From Sphingobacteriales bacterium (GTDB taxonomy: Bacteria; Bacteroidota; Bacteroidia; Sphingobacteriales; Sphingobacteriaceae): a stretch of DNA of 32,974 nt. Under the pieces are notes generated by a model. It was given only the letters and a program-made list of their open reading frames with translations. It made no database searches and was not told the DNA's origin. Location of the stretch: contig JACXVB010000032.1 in assembly GCA_014763615.1 (NCBI GenBank), positions 1 through 32,974 of the forward strand, in the 5' to 3' direction. Shown here in pieces: positions 1-7,738 of this stretch. The position numbers and the translations under genes are program-made. Numbering within the stretch: the stretch's first letter is position 1; every line of letters starts with the position of its first letter.

Positions 1-57
1 TAAGCCCGCCAGAGCCGATGGTACTGCAGTAAAATGTGGGAGAGTAGGTCGGTGCCA
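1..57 (+). rRNA. rrf: 5S ribosomal RNA, 3' part (5' end outside window)
   Basis: The first ~57 bases match the 3' half of a bacterial 5S rRNA: the segment GCCGATGGTACTGC, then GTGGGAGAGTAGGTCG and the closing GTGCC near base 56. The 5' half lies before the window, so an rRNA operon on the plus strand ends here. A terminator follows within about ten bases. The exact 3' end is uncertain by a few bases. Confidence 0.93.
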
Positions 58-66
58 AATTTTATT

Positions 67-101
67 AAGCCCCTCTTCGAAAGATTTGGGGCTTTTTTTT
101 A
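67..101 (+). terminator. Intrinsic terminator of the rRNA operon
   Basis: AAGCCCC (67-73) pairs with GGGGCTT (88-94). Inside it TCTT (74-77) can pair with AAGA (81-84). An eight-T run follows directly, the form expected of a strong intrinsic terminator after 5S rRNA. Confidence 0.9.
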
Positions 102-214
102 ATAAAAAATTATTAAAGATTGATGATATGAATTTATATGTTCTGAAATTTTACGCTCAGCTGTAAATTTAATTTTATTTATATTCCTTCTAAATAGTTC
201 CAATTGACAAATGA

Positions 215-248
215 TTGACACATACTTAGACTTGCTAGATTACTTTTG
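215..248 (+). promoter_or_regulatory. Predicted promoter of hemA (Bacteroidota type)
   Basis: TTG at 215-217 is followed after 23 bases by TACTTTTG at 241-248, matching the TTG-N17-23-TAnnTTTG promoter described for Bacteroidota. TTGACA occurs twice 11 bases apart (204-209 and 215-220). The predicted start of transcription is near 253, leaving a leader of under 20 bases before the hemA start. The rest of 102-270 is AT-rich and shows nothing else I recognise. Confidence 0.6.
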
Positions 249-270
249 CCCTATTCAAAATTAAAACCGA

Positions 271-1500
271 TTGAAGTACTTAAAGGTTATAGCGTTTACT
301 CATAAGCAAATTGATTTAAATGAATTAGGCTGTTTGGTTTTGTGTAATGAAGCCGTAGATAGCAGACTTGAGCTAGTTAAATCTCAATTTGATATTCCTG
401 AAATTTTTTATCTAGCAACTTGCAATAGAGTTGAATTCATTTTTACTGCCGATCAAACATTAGATAAGAGTTTTGTAAGAAGTTTTCTAAAGGTTTTACA
501 CGGCGAATATTTAAAAGAGGAACAATTAGATAGAGTAATAGAACACTGTGACCTTTTTGAACAAGAAGAAGCCTTAAACCATTTGATGAGAGTTTCTAGT
601 TCGTTAGAGAGTTTGGTTGTTGGTGAAAAAGAAATTTTAGCTCAGGTTAGAAAAGCCTATGATTATTGCAGGGAAAAGAAATTTACCGGTGATTACTTAA
701 GAATGGTGATGAACCGAGTGGTTAAGACAGCAAAAGAGGTTTATACCTATACCAATATATCCAAAAATCCTATTTCTATAGTTTCTTTAGCTTATCGTAA
801 AATTAAAGCTTTAAAGATGTGTTCTAACTCTAGAATTTTAATTATTGGAGCAGGAGAAACAAATCAAAATATTGCGAAATACCTTAAAAAATATACATTT
901 AACAATTTTTTTGTTTTCAATAGAACATTGAGTAAAGCTCAAACTTTAGCTAAAGAACTAGGAGGTGAAGCTTTTTCATTAAATGAATTAGCACATTTTG
1001 ATAAGGGTTTTGATGTTATCATTACTTGTACTGGAGCAACAGAGCCAATCATCACAAAAGAGATTTATAAAAAATTGCTAAACGGAGAAGAATCCAATAA
1101 GTTAATAGTTGATTTAGCTATTCCTTGTGATACTGCTCAGGAGGTAGTTCAAAATTATAAAGTCGAATACATTGAGATCAAATCTTTGCAGGATATTGCC
1201 AATAAAAACCTGCAAGAAAGGTATCAAGAACTTATCAATGGTGAAGCGATTATAGAGAAAAATATCAAAGAATTTAGACCAATTTTAAAACAAAGAAGAG
1301 TGGAGTTAGCGATGCAAGATGTTCCTAAAAAGATTAAGGAAATCAAAGAAACTGCGCTCAATGCTGTTTTTGCTGATGAAATTAAAGGACTCGACGAAAA
1401 TTCACGATTAGTTCTCGAAAAAGTAATGAATTATATGGAAAAGAAATATATCAGTGTGCCTATGATGATGGCCAAAGATATTTTGGTGAATAATGATTAA
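271..1500 (+). CDS. hemA: Glutamyl-tRNA reductase
   Basis: Reduces glutamyl-tRNA to glutamate-1-semialdehyde, the first committed step of C5-pathway haem synthesis. The family's catalytic motif is visible as LATCNRVE at residues ~48-55, with the nucleophilic Cys inside it. The helical substrate segment SSLESLVVGEKEILAQV (~110-126) and an NADPH-binding fold around IIGAGETNQ (~193-201) follow, then the C-terminal dimerisation helices. Length 409 fits the family. Translation appears to start at TTG 271: the product then begins MKYLKVIAFTHKQ as in relatives, and no ATG lies upstream in frame. First gene of the haem cluster; the promoter is immediately upstream. Confidence 0.96.
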   Translation: MKYLKVIAFTHKQIDLNELGCLVLCNEAVDSRLELVKSQFDIPEIFYLATCNRVEFIFTADQTLDKSFVRSFLKVLHGEYLKEEQLDRVIEHCDLFEQEEALNHLMRVSSSLESLVVGEKEILAQVRKAYDYCREKKFTGDYLRMVMNRVVKTAKEVYTYTNISKNPISIVSLAYRKIKALKMCSNSRILIIGAGETNQNIAKYLKKYTFNNFFVFNRTLSKAQTLAKELGGEAFSLNELAHFDKGFDVIITCTGATEPIITKEIYKKLLNGEESNKLIVDLAIPCDTAQEVVQNYKVEYIEIKSLQDIANKNLQERYQELINGEAIIEKNIKEFRPILKQRRVELAMQDVPKKIKEIKETALNAVFADEIKGLDENSRLVLEKVMNYMEKKYISVPMMMAKDILVNND

Positions 1501-1570
1501 CTCCTTTCTCCCCTTTGTCATCAATTAGAAATATTAAAATTTCTATTCCCTAAAACCTTCATTTAAATCC

Positions 1571-1578
1571 TATTTTTG
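1571..1578 (+). promoter_or_regulatory. Possible -7 element upstream of hemCD
   Basis: TATTTTTG matches TAnnTTTG and lies 23 bases before the hemCD start, but no TTG occurs at the usual distance upstream. It may be a weak internal promoter within the haem cluster. The 101-base hemA-hemCD gap also holds a weak hairpin, TAGAAAT (1526-1532) with ATTTCTA (1539-1545), without a T-run. Confidence 0.35.
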
Positions 1579-1601
1579 CCAAAGATTAATTTTTTTTCAT
1601 T

Positions 1602-3191
1602 TTGGAAAGAACAATTACTATTGGTACAAGAGGAAGCGATTTAGCTTTATGGCAAGCTAATTATGTGAAAAATCAGTTAGCCAAAATAAATATTAATGCT
1701 GAGCTTAAAATCATCAAAACACAAGGTGATCATATCCTTAATTTAAGATTAGATAAACTTGAAGGTAAAGGATTCTTTACCAAAGAATTGGAGGAGCATT
1801 TATTAGAAGGCTCCATCGATTTGGCAGTTCATTCGCATAAAGACTTGCCTACAACCAATCCTCCAGGGTTGATTATTGCAGCCGTTTCTGAACGTGAGGA
1901 TCCCTCTGAGGTCATTTTGATTTTAAAGGATTGTGTCGATTCCTCTAAAAGGCTCTCAGTAAAACATAATGGAACCGTGGGAACATCTTCTAATAGAAGG
2001 CAGTCTCAGTTATTAGCCGTACGTCCTGATCTAGAGTTCAAAAATTTAAGGGGAAATGTAAATACACGTATCCAAAAATTGAGAGATGAAGATTACGATG
2101 CAATCATCATGGCAAAGGCTGGGATTAGTCGTTTAAATTTGGATATCTCCGAATTCTATATCGAAGAAATTGAGCCCACTGCAGAATTAGTTCCTGCGCC
2201 GGCTCAAGGAGTTTTAGCTATCCAAATTAGAGAAGATGACGATGAACTTTATCAAGTTCTACAAAAAATCCATAATCAAGAAGTTGCTCAAGAGATAGGA
2301 GTTGAACGTAAAGTTCTTAACCTTTTTGATGGAGGCTGTCATATGCCATTAGGCTGTTATTGCCAAAAGGAAGGTGATCTATTTAAGGTTTGGACAAGCA
2401 AGGCACTAGATCAAGAAGATTTTCCTGACCGCTTGTATATCACTTCTGAATCAACAGAAGGGCTTGCAGAGAAAATTGTTGCAAAGTTTGATGTAGAGAA
2501 TAGAAAAATCCCAAAAAAGGTATTTATTTCAAGAGAACTTGGAGAATATAGTTATTTCAGAAAAGCTTTAGAGAAAAATAAAATTGAAATTGAAGCTCGC
2601 TCCTTAATTAGAACGGTACCTACCATACATAAAATCGATTCTTATATTTTTAAGCATGTGGATTGGATTTTCTTTAGCAGCAAAAATGGAATTGAATATT
2701 TCTTTGCACTCGATCCTGTTTTACCTAAAGATGTAAAATTTGGAGTGGTAGGTAGAGGCTCTGAAGAGCTGCTTAGACAATTAGGGAAAATGGTTTCTTT
2801 TGTTGGCGAGAGTAGCGATACGGCAGAAGTTGCTGAAGAATTTGCAAAAGTAGCTAACGGACAGATTGTTGTATTCCCCTCGGCTAAAGAATCATTAAGA
2901 ACCATTCAGCAAGGCTTATCTCCCGAGAGTAAAACCATTGATATGGTAATTTATGAAACCATTTTAGAAGAGGATATCCAACAAAGTTTTGCTGATGTTT
3001 TGGTATTCACAAGTCCATCTAACGTAGATGCTTATTTCTCAGAAAATTTGTTAGAACCTGGTCAGCAAGTGGTGGCTATTGGCAAATCAACCGGTAAAAA
3101 GTTTGAAGAAATGGGTGTAAACTATATTTTACCAGCTTCGCCAGATGAGATTGGTTTAGCTGAAGTAGTTTTTGGAATAGACATTAAATAG
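1602..3191 (+). CDS. hemCD: Fused hydroxymethylbilane synthase / uroporphyrinogen-III synthase
   Basis: Two consecutive haem enzymes in one 529-residue chain. Residues ~1-300 are porphobilinogen deaminase: GTRGSDLALWQ at ~8-18, the HSHKDLPT segment at ~77-84, the arginine-rich GTSSNRRQSQL, and Cys246 in FDGGCHMPLGCY as the dipyrromethane-cofactor anchor. Residues ~300-529 resemble HemD: KKVFISREL at the start of the first lobe, FFSSKNGIEYFF, and VFTSPSNVDAYF near the end. HemD sequences diverge strongly, so position and this loose pattern carry that half. The likely start is TTG 1602, giving MERTITIGTRGS. The fusion hands hydroxymethylbilane directly to the cyclising enzyme, which would limit its spontaneous closure (inference). 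hemB follows after 49 bases. Confidence 0.93.
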   Translation: MERTITIGTRGSDLALWQANYVKNQLAKININAELKIIKTQGDHILNLRLDKLEGKGFFTKELEEHLLEGSIDLAVHSHKDLPTTNPPGLIIAAVSEREDPSEVILILKDCVDSSKRLSVKHNGTVGTSSNRRQSQLLAVRPDLEFKNLRGNVNTRIQKLRDEDYDAIIMAKAGISRLNLDISEFYIEEIEPTAELVPAPAQGVLAIQIREDDDELYQVLQKIHNQEVAQEIGVERKVLNLFDGGCHMPLGCYCQKEGDLFKVWTSKALDQEDFPDRLYITSESTEGLAEKIVAKFDVENRKIPKKVFISRELGEYSYFRKALEKNKIEIEARSLIRTVPTIHKIDSYIFKHVDWIFFSSKNGIEYFFALDPVLPKDVKFGVVGRGSEELLRQLGKMVSFVGESSDTAEVAEEFAKVANGQIVVFPSAKESLRTIQQGLSPESKTIDMVIYETILEEDIQQSFADVLVFTSPSNVDAYFSENLLEPGQQVVAIGKSTGKKFEEMGVNYILPASPDEIGLAEVVFGIDIK

Positions 3192-3240
3192 ATTGATGTA
3201 TTGAGATTTAAAAGAAAATCTCTCATAAGAAATTAAAATC

Positions 3241-4209
3241 ATGTTAAACAGACCAAGAAGAAATAGAAAATCACAGGTGATTAGAGATATGGTTCAGGAG
3301 CATCATTTGAATGCTGCTGACTTTATTTTCCCTTTATTTATCATCAACGGAGAGAATAGAAAGACGGAGGTGAGTTCTATGCCGGGTATTTTCAGATATT
3401 CTATCGATAATTTATTACGAGAGGTAGAAAGCTGCATGAAATTGGGATTAAAGTCTTTCGACTTATTCCCCAACCTAGAAGAATCTTTGAAAGATAAAAC
3501 GGCTTCTGAGAGTACCAATGAAAAAGGTTTGTATTTAAGAGCCATTAAAGAAGTGAAAGCGCATTTCCCTGAAGCTTGTGTTGTAACAGATGTAGCTATG
3601 GATCCATATAGTTCTGATGGGCATGATGGATTAGTAGAAAATGGAGAAATAGTTAATGATAAAACTCTAGAAATTTTAGCTAAAATGGCCGTTGCACAAG
3701 CTAGAGCTGGAGCAGATATTATCGCACCGTCTGATATGATGGATGGTAGGGTGCAATATATCCGTGAAGCTTTAGATGCTGAGGGATTTACCAATGTTTC
3801 AATCATGTCTTACACAGCAAAATATGCGAGTGCATTTTATGGGCCGTTTAGAGATGCTTTAGAATCGGCACCAAAATTTGGTGATAAAAAAACTTATCAA
3901 ATGAATCCAGCTAATCAGCGTGAAGCTTTGATAGAAGGAGCTTTAGATATGCAAGAAGGAGCAGACTTTTTAATGGTAAAACCTGCTCTGGCTTATTTGG
4001 ATATAATTAAATTGATGAAAGATAACTTTGACCTTCCCCTTGCAGCTTATAATGTAAGTGGCGAATATGCGATGGTTAAAGCAGCTATCCAAAATAAATG
4101 GCTGGATGAAAGAGCAATTACAGAAACTTTAATGGGTATTAAAAGAGCAGGTGCAGATGTAATTTTAAGCTACCATGCAAAAGAAGTTTTAGAAAATAAA
4201 TGGATTTAA
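3241..4209 (+). CDS. hemB: Porphobilinogen synthase (delta-aminolevulinate dehydratase), apparently zinc-independent
   Basis: Condenses two 5-aminolevulinate molecules into porphobilinogen. The two active-site lysines are in SYTAKYASAFYGPF (~K196) and FLMVKPALAYLD (~K249). At the metal site, where zinc enzymes carry a Cys cluster, this protein reads DVAMDPYSSDGHDG (~residues 118-131), with Ala/Asp in place of the Cys ligands, so it belongs to the Mg-type rather than the Zn-type enzymes. Length 322 is typical. ATG start at 3241. The spacer before it contains a weak GAGATTT/AAATCTC hairpin (3203-3222). Lies in the haem operon between hemCD and hemL. Confidence 0.97.
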   Translation: MLNRPRRNRKSQVIRDMVQEHHLNAADFIFPLFIINGENRKTEVSSMPGIFRYSIDNLLREVESCMKLGLKSFDLFPNLEESLKDKTASESTNEKGLYLRAIKEVKAHFPEACVVTDVAMDPYSSDGHDGLVENGEIVNDKTLEILAKMAVAQARAGADIIAPSDMMDGRVQYIREALDAEGFTNVSIMSYTAKYASAFYGPFRDALESAPKFGDKKTYQMNPANQREALIEGALDMQEGADFLMVKPALAYLDIIKLMKDNFDLPLAAYNVSGEYAMVKAAIQNKWLDERAITETLMGIKRAGADVILSYHAKEVLENKWI

Positions 4210-4213
4210 TTTC

Positions 4214-4248
4214 GCTTTTGGCATTAGGCCTTCAGTATTAAGCTTATT
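4214..4248 (+). repeat. Heptamer tandem tract before hemL
   Basis: Five consecutive 7-base units fill most of the hemB-hemL gap and end three bases before the hemL ATG. Units begin at 4214, 4221, 4228, 4235 and 4242 with loose consensus GCNTTNN. G at position 1 and T at position 4 are in all five; C at 2 and T at 5 are in four. The periodicity is weaker here than in the tracts at 8796, 13474 and 14761. Confidence 0.55.
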
Positions 4249-4251
4249 AAA

Positions 4252-5628
4252 ATGTTCGATTCAATCAAAAAAATATTCAACGCTAATCAAGACGAAGAAA
4301 CTCCTTTGGTTTATGGGGATAAACCGGATATTTCTAGAAAAAAATCCGCTGAGTTATATGAGAAAGCTAAACAATACTTTCCTGGCGGAGTAAACTCTCC
4401 CGTGAGGGCTTTTAAATCTGTTTACGGAACGCCATTATTTATCGAAAAAGGCGATGGGTGCCGCTTATGGGATGCTGATGGAAATGAATTTATAGATTTT
4501 TGCTGCTCTTGGGGACCTTTGATTTTAGGACATAATCACCCTAAAATCAGAGAAAAAGTCATCGAAGTGATGCAAAATGGGATGTCTTTCGGTGCACCAA
4601 CAGCGCTAGAAACAGAGTTAGCAGAGTTGATTGTGAAAAACAATCAATTTGTAGAGAAATTAAGGTTTACCAGTTCAGGCACTGAAGCAGTGATGTCTGC
4701 CATTCGTTTGGCCAGAGGCGTAACTAAACGAGATAAAATCTTAAAGTTTGAAGGTTGTTATCACGGACATACCGACGCACTTTTAGTAAAAGCAGGTTCT
4801 GGTTTGGTAACTTTTGGAGAAACTTCTTCGGCAGGGATTCCTAAATCTTTTGCAGATGAAACAATTGTAGTTTCCTTAAATGATGAAAAAGCTGTTAAAG
4901 CTGCTTTTAAAGAATTTAAAGATCAAATTGCTTGTGTAATTATAGAGCCAGTACCAGCAAATAATGGTTTACTCTTACAAGAAAAAGAGTTTTTACAGTT
5001 TCTAAGAAAGATATGTGATGATAACTGTTCGCTTTTAATCTTTGATGAAGTGATATCCGGATTTAGAGTTGGTTTTGAAGGCGCTGCTGGGTTTTATGAT
5101 ATCAAACCAGATATTATTACTTATGGAAAAATAATAGGAGGAGGATTGCCTGTTGGTGCTTATGGGGCTTCATCCGGAATCATGTCTTTTATTTCTCCAG
5201 ACGGAGGCGTTTATCAGGCGGGCACATTATCAGGAAATCCGGTTGCTATGGCTGCCGGAATTGCTCAGCTCTCTGAGTTGGCAAAAGCTGGTTTTTACAA
5301 AGATTTAAACGCCAAAACAGAAGAATTCACAGAATCTATTCAGCGATACGCTTCTTCTAAAAATTATAAATTCAAGGTTTTTCAAATTGGATCTATTTTT
5401 TGGTTTGCCTTTACAGATCAAGAGAAAATCCAAAGAGCAGAAGATATCGATGCATCTAGTATGGAGAAATTCAAAATCATGCATCGCGAATTACTTAATC
5501 GGGGCGTTTATTTAGGTCCTTCTGGTTACGAAGTAGGTTTTGTATCGTCAGCTCATAGTAAAATAGATTTAGAAAAGGCAAAAAGAGCTATATTTGAGTC
5601 TCTAGATATCGTTTTTAAAAATAAATAA
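4252..5628 (+). CDS. hemL: Glutamate-1-semialdehyde 2,1-aminomutase
   Basis: PLP-dependent enzyme that converts glutamate-1-semialdehyde to 5-aminolevulinate, the step between HemA and HemB. The family signature FPGGVNSPVRAF is at ~42-53, the cofactor segment SSGTEAVMSAIRLARG at ~140-155, the PLP Asp in LLIFDEVISGFR, and the Schiff-base Lys293 in TYGKIIGGGLP. At 458 residues it is about 28 longer than typical HemL; the excess is an N-terminal extension of mixed charge before SAELYEKAK. ATG 4252 is the annotated start; with no internal Met near residue 28 the extension is probably translated. The next gene follows after one base, so they are very likely co-transcribed. Confidence 0.97.
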   Translation: MFDSIKKIFNANQDEETPLVYGDKPDISRKKSAELYEKAKQYFPGGVNSPVRAFKSVYGTPLFIEKGDGCRLWDADGNEFIDFCCSWGPLILGHNHPKIREKVIEVMQNGMSFGAPTALETELAELIVKNNQFVEKLRFTSSGTEAVMSAIRLARGVTKRDKILKFEGCYHGHTDALLVKAGSGLVTFGETSSAGIPKSFADETIVVSLNDEKAVKAAFKEFKDQIACVIIEPVPANNGLLLQEKEFLQFLRKICDDNCSLLIFDEVISGFRVGFEGAAGFYDIKPDIITYGKIIGGGLPVGAYGASSGIMSFISPDGGVYQAGTLSGNPVAMAAGIAQLSELAKAGFYKDLNAKTEEFTESIQRYASSKNYKFKVFQIGSIFWFAFTDQEKIQRAEDIDASSMEKFKIMHRELLNRGVYLGPSGYEVGFVSSAHSKIDLEKAKRAIFESLDIVFKNK

Positions 5629-5629
5629 G

Positions 5630-6499
5630 ATGTCGTTTAAACCAATTACCATTTTCTACTGCTTAGTTTTTTATGTTTTTGCACAGCTTTTTTGGTGGGC
5701 AACACTTTTAATTCAGCTAGAGCCAACACGCAGAGGAATGGTAATGGGCGAAGGTTTTGTATTTATTTCATTGATGAGTTTTGGAATTTATAAATTGCAC
5801 AAAGCGATTAATAGAGAAAATCATATTCGCGATCAACAAAAGAACTTTTTGCTTTCTGTTACGCATGAACTGAAATCGCCTTTGGCCTCTATTAAATTGT
5901 ATTTGCAAACTATTTTTAAGCGTGAATTGGATAGAGAGCAACAGAATTCTTTTATCAGCAAATCTTTATTAGACATTGAACGATTGGATGATTTGGTAGA
6001 AAACATGCTCTTGGCAACTAAAATCGAAAATAAATCTTACAGCTTTCCTAAAGAAGAATTAAATCTCTCTGAGTTGGTAGAGAAGATAGTTTCCCGTTTG
6101 CAAATTCATGTTTGTAGTAAAGAATCTATTCTTACCTCAATAGATCCTAATGTTTATATTACTGGAGATAAATTTGCCATGGCTTCTGTAGTGACTAATT
6201 TGATAGAAAACGCAGTAAAATATTCTAAAAATTGTGCTCCTGTACACATTGATTTACATCGAAAAGCTAATGGTAAAGTTTGCTTTAAAGTGGCTGATTT
6301 GGGTATTGGAATACCAGATGAAGAGAAACCTAAGGTTTTTAATAAATTTTATAGAGTAGGGAGCGAAGATACCCGCAAAACTAAAGGTACAGGTTTAGGG
6401 TTGTTCATTGTGAAACAAGTGCTTGATCATCATCAGGCACAAATAAAAGTTAAAGATAACCAACCTCAGGGAACGGTTTTTGAAGTTTATTTTAACTAA
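5630..6499 (+). CDS. Membrane sensor histidine kinase in the haem operon
   Basis: A 289-residue histidine kinase. Two membrane segments at ~5-27 and ~37-56 are joined by only about ten residues, so there is no periplasmic sensor domain. A HisKA helix follows with phospho-acceptor His79 in SVTHELKSPLAS, then a HATPase_c domain with N box NLIENAVKYS, G1 box DLGIGIPDEE, F box VFNKFYRV and G2 box GTGLGLFIV. All kinase motifs are intact. Packed between hemL (one base gap) and its response regulator (12 bases). The lack of an extracellular sensor suggests it reads a signal in the membrane or cytoplasm; a haem or porphyrin intermediate is a reasonable guess from position only. Confidence 0.93.
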   Translation: MSFKPITIFYCLVFYVFAQLFWWATLLIQLEPTRRGMVMGEGFVFISLMSFGIYKLHKAINRENHIRDQQKNFLLSVTHELKSPLASIKLYLQTIFKRELDREQQNSFISKSLLDIERLDDLVENMLLATKIENKSYSFPKEELNLSELVEKIVSRLQIHVCSKESILTSIDPNVYITGDKFAMASVVTNLIENAVKYSKNCAPVHIDLHRKANGKVCFKVADLGIGIPDEEKPKVFNKFYRVGSEDTRKTKGTGLGLFIVKQVLDHHQAQIKVKDNQPQGTVFEVYFN

Positions 6500-6511
6500 A
6501 ACAAAAAGAAG

Positions 6512-7216
6512 ATGTCTGTTAAACAAAGAATTTTATTGATGGAAGATGAAGAGCATCTGCTCGAGGCCATCAAACTAAACCTAGAAATGGAGGGTTTTTT
6601 CGTAAGAGCGGTTACCGATGGTAAAAAAGCCCTTAAAGTATATAAAGAAGAGAAATTCAATTTAATCATTTTGGATGTGATGGTGCCAGAAATTGATGGA
6701 TTTCAGGTTGCTGAAACTATTCGCTTAGAAAATAGCGAAGTTCCCATCATGTTTTTAACTGCCAAAAATACATCAGAAGACAGAATTACAGGTTTGAAGA
6801 AAGGGGCAGATGATTATTTAACAAAACCTTTCAACCTAGAAGAACTGATTTTGAGAGTCAATAATCTCATCAAAAGAAGTATGAAAGGGGATGATTTAAA
6901 AGAAATTAACTCTTATAAAATTGGAGATAAAACCATCTACTTCAATTCTTTCGAGTTGAAGAACGATGATGGAACCATTACGGCTTTAACCAAAAAGGAA
7001 ACCATGTTATTGAAGCTTTTAATTGAGCGTAAAAACGAAGCGGTTTCAAGAGAGCAAATTTTAGAAACGGTTTGGAATTATGATGTTTATCCATCAACTA
7101 GAACTATTGATAATTTCATCTTAACTTTTAGAAAGTATTTCGAACCAGATCAAAAAAATCCGATTTATTTTCATTCTATCCGTGGGGTAGGTTACAAATT
7201 TACTGACGGTCATTAA
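6512..7216 (+). CDS. OmpR-family response regulator paired with the haem-operon kinase
   Basis: Residues ~1-120 are a receiver domain: acidic DEE near residue 11, phospho-acceptor Asp55 in LIILDVMVPEIDG, the Thr in MFLTAK, and the Lys in DDYLTKPF. Residues ~135-232 are a winged-helix DNA-binding domain of OmpR type, with LTKKETMLLKLL, the recognition region TRTIDNFILTFRKYF and the closing SIRGVGYKF. Length 234 is standard. Its target genes cannot be read from the window; autoregulation of the haem operon is a hypothesis. Six bases separate it from the next gene. Confidence 0.95.
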   Translation: MSVKQRILLMEDEEHLLEAIKLNLEMEGFFVRAVTDGKKALKVYKEEKFNLIILDVMVPEIDGFQVAETIRLENSEVPIMFLTAKNTSEDRITGLKKGADDYLTKPFNLEELILRVNNLIKRSMKGDDLKEINSYKIGDKTIYFNSFELKNDDGTITALTKKETMLLKLLIERKNEAVSREQILETVWNYDVYPSTRTIDNFILTFRKYFEPDQKNPIYFHSIRGVGYKFTDGH

Positions 7217-7222
7217 TCCAGA

Positions 7223-7738
7223 ATGTTTACCAATCAAGCTAGAGTTGCAGTTTGTATTGCCTTGTTGTTAGTAGCTGCTTTGGCGGGATATTATCTGGTG
7301 TATGAGATTTCAGCTTTGGCTGTGATGTTAACAGGTCTGGTTATTTGGGGATATTTTAAAGAAGGCCCAATTATTTTAGCAGCAAAACAGTATAAGCTCA
7401 AGAATTATGAAAAAGCTAAAGAGTTGCTGTTATCTATCAAAAAACCTGAATATCTTAACAAAAGGCGCAAACCTTACTACGAGTTTTTGTTGGGAAACAT
7501 TGCAGTTAATCAGTTGGATTATGCCAATGCAGAGTATCATTTAGGTAAAGCTGCAGTAATGGGTTTAAGAGCAAATGATTTAGGCATCGCCTTAATGCAT
7601 TTGGCTAATATCAGTTTGAGAAATAAAGAGAAAGAGAAAGGAATGGTTTGGATTAAACAAGCCGAAAACCTCCCTTTAACAGAAAAATACAAGAGCATTT
7701 TAAAAAATATTGAGAAAGAATTACGACAAGTTAAATGA
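7223..7738 (+). CDS. Small membrane protein with a TPR-like soluble part
   Basis: I do not recognise this 171-residue protein by name. Two hydrophobic segments, ~7-25 and ~28-45, form a membrane hairpin. The rest is helical with TPR-like spacing: an AAKQYKLKNYEKAKELL segment, then YEFLLGNIAVNQLDYANAEYHLGKAAVMG and a third helix pair, probably two to three repeats facing the cytoplasm. It sits six bases after the response regulator and overlaps hemE by four bases (ATGA at 7735-7738), so it is translationally coupled to hemE. A scaffold for membrane-associated haem enzymes is possible but unproven. Confidence 0.85.
   Translation: MFTNQARVAVCIALLLVAALAGYYLVYEISALAVMLTGLVIWGYFKEGPIILAAKQYKLKNYEKAKELLLSIKKPEYLNKRRKPYYEFLLGNIAVNQLDYANAEYHLGKAAVMGLRANDLGIALMHLANISLRNKEKEKGMVWIKQAENLPLTEKYKSILKNIEKELRQVK

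Noticed and set aside
1501-1520. Degenerate copy of the leuS palindrome after hemA
   Set aside because: CT-rich stretch resembles it superficially but lacks the inverted half.
3203-3222. Terminator between hemCD and hemB
   Set aside because: Weak AT-rich stem with no T-run; genes are more likely co-transcribed.
3303-3806. Minus-strand 167-codon open frame within hemB
   Set aside because: Antisense to conserved hemB codons; no independent support.
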